A stretch of 64,000 nucleotides of DNA from CBDDBK01 sp965225715 (GTDB lineage: Bacteria > Bacteroidota > Bacteroidia > Cytophagales > Flammeovirgaceae), in contig CBDDBK010000003.1 of the NCBI GenBank assembly GCA_965225715.1, positions 248,001 through 312,000 of the forward strand, given 5' to 3'. The position numbers and the translations under genes were made by a program. Under the pieces are notes generated by a model that saw nothing but the letters and a program-made list of their open reading frames with translations, ran no database searches and had not been told where the DNA came from. Shown one piece after another: positions 59,198-64,000 of the stretch; the first letter of the stretch is position 1, and each line of letters opens with the position of its first letter.

Positions 59198-60127
59198 ATG
59201 GCAAAAAAGTTAATTCATTTTGATTGGGCGATAAAAAAATTGCTTCGTCAAAAAGCTAATTTTAGTATCCTTGAAGGTTTTTTGAGCGAACTTTTAAAGT
59301 TTGATGTTTTTATTGAAGATATTTTAGAAAGTGAAGCAAATAAGGAAAATATAGACGATAAATACAACCGAGTAGATATATTAGTAAAAACTAAAAAAAA
59401 AGGAGAATTAATGCTCGTGGAGATTCAATATGCTCCGCAGCCAGATTATTTTCAAAGGATGATATATGGTATTTCAAAACTTCTAACCCAATACATAAAA
59501 AAAGGCCAGCCTTATGGGAGTTTAGTAAAAGCCTATTCTATTAATATATTGTATTTTGATTTAGGTTCAGGTGGTGATGATTATGTGTATGAATATCAAG
59601 GTCATTTTGTCGCTAAGCATACGGGGAGTATACTTGAACCTTCTGCATATCAGAAAAAGACTTACGATATAAACAAGATTGCCGATATTTATCCAAAATA
59701 TTATATACTTAAAATCAATCATTTTAATAATGTAGCTAAAAATAGTTTAGATGAGTGGATCTATTTTTTAAAAAATAATAAGGTAGAGGAAACTTTTAAA
59801 GCTAAAGGTTTAGATTCGGTTAAGAAATTTTTATCTGAAAAATTTTTGAAAGGGTCAGAAAAAGTATCTTATGATATTTATATGAAGAATAAGAGTATAG
59901 CTTTTGGGGTTGCTGCTGGTGTTGAGGAAGCTAAAGAAAAAGCTATAGAAAAAGGGAAAGCTATAGGACGAGAAGAAGGACGAGAAGAAGGACGAGAAGA
60001 AGGAAAAAAGGAAACAATATTAGAACTCTATAAAAATGGATTTTCCATACCTATTATAGCTAAATCATTGAATATAAAAAAAGAGATGATTATAGAGATT
60101 ATAAATAATAGAAAAATAATTAAGTAA
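59198..60127 (+). CDS. PD-(D/E)XK nuclease family transposase-like protein (Rpn-like)
   Basis: A 309-residue protein; ATG 59198 chosen over the TTG two codons upstream. N-terminus AKKLIHFDWAIKKLLRQKAN, followed by the nuclease core RVDILVKTKKKGELMLVEIQ (D...E-x-Q). The C-terminal tail has a Glu/Gly-rich stretch (EKGKAIGREEGREEGREEGK) and ends SLNIKKEMIIEIINNRK. It belongs to the same broad family as 25174-26106 but has a different N-terminus, so the two are not recent duplicates. No inverted repeats around it were noticed. Confidence 0.85.
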   Translation: MAKKLIHFDWAIKKLLRQKANFSILEGFLSELLKFDVFIEDILESEANKENIDDKYNRVDILVKTKKKGELMLVEIQYAPQPDYFQRMIYGISKLLTQYIKKGQPYGSLVKAYSINILYFDLGSGGDDYVYEYQGHFVAKHTGSILEPSAYQKKTYDINKIADIYPKYYILKINHFNNVAKNSLDEWIYFLKNNKVEETFKAKGLDSVKKFLSEKFLKGSEKVSYDIYMKNKSIAFGVAAGVEEAKEKAIEKGKAIGREEGREEGREEGKKETILELYKNGFSIPIIAKSLNIKKEMIIEIINNRKIIK

Positions 60128-60180
60128 TTTAATTAAAACTTATATGATAATTTTATACATTATATTTCATAATTTAAAAA

Positions 60181-62661
60181 ATGACAGAAAGAAACGAATC
60201 AGGGTTGGTCAAGGCTGTTCACATAGAAGACGAAATGAAAAATGCGTATATTGATTACGCTATGTCTGTTATTATTTCAAGGGCTTTGCCAGATGTTAGA
60301 GATGGATTAAAGCCAGTACATAGACGGGTTCTATATGGTATGGCAGATTTAGGGGTTTATCACAACCGTTCATATAAAAAATCAGCAAGAATAGTTGGGG
60401 AAGTATTGGGTAAATATCATCCACATGGAGATGCTTCTGTCTATGATACTATGGTGAGAATGGCCCAAAGTTGGTCTCTACGTTATCCTTTAGTAGATGG
60501 ACAAGGAAATTTTGGCTCTATAGATGGTGACTCACCTGCAGCTATGCGATATACTGAAGTTAGACTCAAACATGTAGCTGAAGAAATATTAGGAGAATTT
60601 AAAGAACATACTATTGATTTTCAACCTAATTTTGATGATAGTCTTCAAGAACCTACTATTCTTCCAAGTAAATTACCTAATATATTAGTTAATGGCACAT
60701 CAGGTATTGCAGTAGGTATGGCTACTAATTTAGCACCTCATAATCTGAATGAAGTTATTGAAAGTATTACTGCTTATATTAACAATCCAGAAATAACAGA
60801 TGAAGAAATTATAAAATATATTGTAGCCCAAGATTTTCCTACAGGAGGACTAATATACGGTTATGAAGGTGTAAAGAAAGCCCTTCTAACGGGTAAAGGA
60901 AGGGTCGTATTGAGGGGAGTTGCTAAAATAGAAACGAATAAAAAAGGACGTACTCAAATTATTGTCACTGAAATTCCTTATCAAGTTAATAAGGCTGCCA
61001 TGATAGAAAAAACAGCAGCTTTAGTCAATGGAAAAAGAATTGAAGGTATTAGTGACATTTTAGATCAATCTGATAGAGACGGTTTGCGAATTGTTTATGA
61101 ACTAAAAAAAGATGCCATCCCAGAAATTGTTTTAAATAATCTTTATAAACAAACGGCTTTACAAACGGCTTTTAATATCAATAATATTGTTTTAGTTAAT
61201 AAGAGACCCCAGCTTTTAAATTTTAAAGGTATGGTGGTTGAATATGTGAAACATAGGGATGATGTTATCTATCGTCGCACTGCTTATCGTTTGGATTTAG
61301 CCGAAAAAAGACTTCATATCTTACAAGGTTTACTTATTGCTTTAGATAACCTTGATGAGATTGTTAGTTTGATACGGGCTTCAAAAAATCCAGAAGAAGC
61401 TAAACAAGGCTTGATAGCCAATTTTAGCCTTTCCGAAATACAAGCGAAGGCTATTTTAGATATGCGTTTACAGCGTTTGACAGGCTTAGAAAGAGATAAA
61501 ATAAAGAATGAATATGATGAAATTCTTATTACTATACAAGAATTAAAAGAAATTTTGGAACACCAAAACCTTAGAATGAATATTATAAAAGAAGATCTTA
61601 TAGAGTTAAAAGAAAAGTTTGGAGATCAAAGGCGTACTCAAATTGTTTATAATACGGATGAAATAGGTGATGAAGATATGATTCCTAATGATAGTATGGT
61701 TATTACTGTTTCTAATGAAGGGTATATAAAAAGAACACCGATGAAAGATTATAAAATGCAGGCTCGAGGTGGAATTGGATCAACAGGAGCAAATAGTAAA
61801 GAAAATGATTTTATCAAACATTTATTCATTGCTAATAATCATAATTATCTATTAATTTTTGATGAAAAGGGTAAAGTCTATTGGCGTAAAGTTTATCAAA
61901 TTCCAGAAGCAGGAAAATTGGCTAAAGGTAGACCACTTCAAAATATTATCAAAATTGAAATGGGAACTAAAATTAGAACCATTATTAATATTGAAAAATT
62001 AACTGATTCAGAATTTGTGAAAAGCCATTATATTATTATGGTAACTGAAAAAGGTATTATCAAAAAAATTAGTTTAGAAGCTTTTTGTCGTCCTAGAAAC
62101 CAAGGTGTTAGAGCTATTATTCTTAAAGAAAATGATAATTTATTGGACATAACTCTAACTAATGGTAAAGCCAGTCTAGTCTTAGCTAGCCATTTTGGAC
62201 GAGCTGTTCATTTTGAAGAACAAAATCTTAAACCTTTAGGAAGAACTACTATGGGAGTTATTGGGATGAGACTTATAGTAGGCGATAAAATTATAGGTAT
62301 GTCAAGTTTTGATAATAAAGAAGATAGTGTATTTGTCGTTTCTGAAAATGGCTATGGGAAAAGGACTTTATTAAAAGAATATAATACCACAGGAAGAGGA
62401 GGAAAGGGTGTAAAAACTTTTAAAGTAACTGAAAAAACAGGACGACTTGTAACATTGCTAAAAGTAACTGAAAACTTCCAGTTACTCATTGCAACCCAAG
62501 AAGGAAAAATTATTCGTATGCCTTTAGATATTCGTTCAACAGGCAGAAGTACTCAAGGTGTAAAAATGATAAGACTCCAAGAAGCTGATTCTATTGCTTC
62601 TGTTGCTCAACTATATGAAGAAATTGAAGAAAAAGAGAAGGTTGAAATAGTAAATGCTTAA
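60181..62661 (+). CDS. gyrA: DNA gyrase subunit A
   Basis: A 826-residue type II topoisomerase subunit that breaks and rejoins DNA. The quinolone-determining region is VLGKYHPHGDASVYDTMVRM, and the catalytic Tyr lies in AAMRYTEVRLKHVAEEIL. The C-terminal beta-propeller has repeated blades and a GyrA-box-like stretch, YNTTGRGGKGVKTFK, which favours GyrA over ParC. At the position that equals E. coli Ser83 the sequence has Ala (HGDAS instead of HGDSA), a residue pair linked to low quinolone affinity in other genera. Start is ATG at 60181. Confidence 0.93.
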   Translation: MTERNESGLVKAVHIEDEMKNAYIDYAMSVIISRALPDVRDGLKPVHRRVLYGMADLGVYHNRSYKKSARIVGEVLGKYHPHGDASVYDTMVRMAQSWSLRYPLVDGQGNFGSIDGDSPAAMRYTEVRLKHVAEEILGEFKEHTIDFQPNFDDSLQEPTILPSKLPNILVNGTSGIAVGMATNLAPHNLNEVIESITAYINNPEITDEEIIKYIVAQDFPTGGLIYGYEGVKKALLTGKGRVVLRGVAKIETNKKGRTQIIVTEIPYQVNKAAMIEKTAALVNGKRIEGISDILDQSDRDGLRIVYELKKDAIPEIVLNNLYKQTALQTAFNINNIVLVNKRPQLLNFKGMVVEYVKHRDDVIYRRTAYRLDLAEKRLHILQGLLIALDNLDEIVSLIRASKNPEEAKQGLIANFSLSEIQAKAILDMRLQRLTGLERDKIKNEYDEILITIQELKEILEHQNLRMNIIKEDLIELKEKFGDQRRTQIVYNTDEIGDEDMIPNDSMVITVSNEGYIKRTPMKDYKMQARGGIGSTGANSKENDFIKHLFIANNHNYLLIFDEKGKVYWRKVYQIPEAGKLAKGRPLQNIIKIEMGTKIRTIINIEKLTDSEFVKSHYIIMVTEKGIIKKISLEAFCRPRNQGVRAIILKENDNLLDITLTNGKASLVLASHFGRAVHFEEQNLKPLGRTTMGVIGMRLIVGDKIIGMSSFDNKEDSVFVVSENGYGKRTLLKEYNTTGRGGKGVKTFKVTEKTGRLVTLLKVTENFQLLIATQEGKIIRMPLDIRSTGRSTQGVKMIRLQEADSIASVAQLYEEIEEKEKVEIVNA

Positions 62662-62986
62662 AAGGCAACAGGGCTTTCTTATGAAAAAACAGTCTAATAA
62701 CTAATTTATTGATAACAAAAGTTTTATAAAGTATAATTTGAAATTTATACAGAACCTTTAAATTATAAATCTTTTGAAAACCAAGAGGTAAATTAATGTA
62801 TTTATTTGTCCTTATATAATTCTTTTAAAAAGGGAAGGTATAAAAAACCTTTTCTTTATTTCAATGACTATAAGAAGAAAAAATATAAAAGTTAAAATAT
62901 TTAGAATCTATATTTTTTAATAGCTATTTTTTATCTATCTATTAAAAAAGCATTTAATTTTGAGGAAAATAAAAGATGGATTGAAG
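62662..62986. other. Gap between gyrA and tRNA-Lys
   Basis: AT-rich, 325 bp, with no gene or repeat that I can identify. A short T-run-flanked stem is not evident. Confidence 0.3.
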
Positions 62987-63059
62987 TGACCTCACTGGGG
63001 CTCGAACCCAGGACCCTCTCCTTAAAAGGGAGATGCTCTACCAGCTGAGCTATAAGGTC
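62987..63059 (-). tRNA. tRNA-Lys (anticodon UUU)
   Basis: A 73-nt tRNA on the minus strand. Acceptor stem GACCTTA pairs with TGAGGTC (one G-T pair). The D arm has AGCTCAGCTGGTAGAGC, and the anticodon stem TCTCC/GGAGA closes a loop CTTTTAA with anticodon TTT. The T arm is CTGGGTTCGAGCCCCAG. CCA is not encoded, which matches the presence of a CCA-adding enzyme. Confidence 0.95.
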
Positions 63060-63108
63060 AAATCGTCCCGCAAATTTAGGTTAAATATTTTAAAAGATTA
63101 AAAAAATA

Positions 63109-63831
63109 ATGAAAAAATTATTGATAATTACCTGCTGTTTTTTTTTGAGTGCGTTTTTATTGGCTCAATCAAATGAAAATGAAAAATATACTCAACTTTT
63201 AGAAAAAGGAGACCAGTATTTTGAAGCCAATAATTTTAAGTTGGCATATTTATGCTACGATAGTATTTTTCAAAAATCTGATTTTTATACAGCTCGTATG
63301 TTGGTTCGAATGGCGAATATTAAACGTCGCCAATATAACGATTTGGCAACTGCATTATATTTATTGAATGTTTGTTATAAAAGGACGAAAGATGAGCAAG
63401 TACTCAAAGAAATTCAAATAATCGCCCAAAAAAATGATTTTCAAGGTTATGAATACAGTGACTTTGATTTTTTTAAAAGCCTGTATAACCGATATAATTA
63501 CCATTTGCTTTCATTGTTAACTTTAATAGGGATTATTGTATTGGTAATAAGACGAAAAAAGGCGAGACGAATCTCCACATTGTTTAGTCTATTAATGTTG
63601 GGTTCCCTTATTTATTTTTTGAATAATTATGATTATGAACCCTTGTATGGCATCACAAACACCGTTTCAGTTAATCTTTACGATATTCCATCACCAGGTG
63701 GACAAAAAGTGTACGAATTAGGCGAAAATAACCGTCTTCAAATCATAGGTCAAGCCGACATTTGGTATAAAGTTTTATGGAATAAAGAAGAAGTATTTAT
63801 TAATAAACATGAAATTAAACTGATAAATTGA
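63109..63831 (+). CDS. BatE-like TPR/SH3 membrane protein
   Basis: A 240-residue protein with a signal sequence (IITCCFFLSAFLLAQ), TPR-like helices (YTQLLEKGDQYFEANNFKLA), two membrane segments at about residues 135-150 and 158-172 (LLSLLTLIGIIVLVI and TLFSLLMLGSLIYFL) and a C-terminal SH3-like domain (SVNLYDIPSPGGQKVYELGE ... WYKVLWNKEEVFI). This layout resembles BatE of Bacteroidota aerotolerance operons, but the other bat genes are not next to it. The role is not established. Confidence 0.6.
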   Translation: MKKLLIITCCFFLSAFLLAQSNENEKYTQLLEKGDQYFEANNFKLAYLCYDSIFQKSDFYTARMLVRMANIKRRQYNDLATALYLLNVCYKRTKDEQVLKEIQIIAQKNDFQGYEYSDFDFFKSLYNRYNYHLLSLLTLIGIIVLVIRRKKARRISTLFSLLMLGSLIYFLNNYDYEPLYGITNTVSVNLYDIPSPGGQKVYELGENNRLQIIGQADIWYKVLWNKEEVFINKHEIKLIN

Positions 63832-64000
63832 CAATGGATTTGGTAATTTTGCAAAAGTTTTAGAAATAAAATTGATTATCTTTGTATAAATATGGTGCAG
63901 GTATTAAATTTTTTTGATGAAAGCTATCTAACTTATGAGAACATGTAAAGTAAGTAAAAGACACTATACTAATAATAGCTGTGAAAGAAACAATAACAAT
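63832..64000. other. Right-edge region with a candidate promoter and a partial ORF
   Basis: TATCTTTG at 63877-63884 (+) matches the -7 consensus; TTG at 63849-63851 is slightly far for a -33 element. An ATG at 63935 (MRTCKVSKRHYTNNSCERNN) stays open to the window edge for 22 codons. It may or may not be a gene. Confidence 0.25.

Noticed and set aside
59198..60127. Recent duplication of the Rpn-like gene at 25174
   Set aside because: The two proteins share only the general family plan; N-termini and most residues differ.
63894..63950. 18-codon ORF MVQVLNFFDESYLTYENM at the right edge
   Set aside because: Very short and ends before the window edge; no family resemblance.

Overview
The window looks like a chromosomal segment of a low-GC, gliding member of the Bacteroidota. 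The evidence is gldD and gldN (gliding/type IX secretion), a Bacteroidota-style S16 with a long acidic tail, glycine/asparagine-free AT-rich leaders without Shine-Dalgarno sequences, several TAnnTTTG promoter boxes, a DUF2911 protein and a clade II-type nosZ cluster. Genus cannot be told from the sequence alone. Gene density is high, but intergenic gaps are unusually full of short repeats and decayed insertion sequences.

Layout. 1-9.2 kb: cupin (cut by the window edge), rpsP, a DUF2911 protein, the CCA-adding enzyme, a UbiA-like membrane protein, a heptose kinase, an SCO protein and a metal-ABC permease fused to a DtxR-like domain, then an IS1 remnant. 9.2-16.5 kb: lnt, phytoene synthase with a decayed epimerase gene behind it, gldD, an outer-membrane barrel, a DCC-family protein, an SDR, a second IS1 remnant and an rpsC standing outside any ribosomal operon. 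16.6-18.7 kb: a two-gene accessory cassette, a phosphoribosyltransferase-like protein plus a NADAR protein. 18.7-35.4 kb: rpe, a glucosaminidase, ychF, glgB, a PD-(D/E)XK transposase-like gene, a thioredoxin, recQ, a MerC-like protein divergent from a Fur-family regulator with a palindromic operator, an internally deleted IS that cut a pentapeptide gene, a coiled-coil protein, aspS and panC. 35.4-40.3 kb: the most striking region, a tandem array of three full-length and one half-length DNA methyltransferase genes, nearly identical except for a central block that sits where the target-recognition domain should be; each full copy ends in a PD-(D/E)XK nuclease-like domain. 40.4-49.5 kb: a two-gene lysine-catabolism-like operon, then nosDFY divergent from cytochrome c, nosZ, a membrane protein and nosL. 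49.8-64 kb: LptF/G-type permease, metallo-beta-lactamase-fold hydrolase, ACT protein, gldN, a Dabb lipoprotein, a GT-C mannosyltransferase-like protein, lspA, rpoN, lipA, a second PD-(D/E)XK transposase-like gene, gyrA, tRNA-Lys(UUU) and a BatE-like protein.

How parts fit. LspA and Lnt mature lipoproteins, and the window encodes several likely clients (GldD, NosZ, NosL, the cytochrome c, the Dabb protein). The nos genes make up most of a nitrous-oxide reductase system: NosZ reduces N2O, NosDFY and NosL serve copper-site assembly, and the cytochrome likely feeds electrons. The strongest candidates for something new are the methyltransferase array (apparent specificity diversification by recombination), the PRTase/NADAR pair (likely NAD or nucleotide-linked conflict system) and a family of roughly 94-bp structured intergenic repeats present at ten or more sites.
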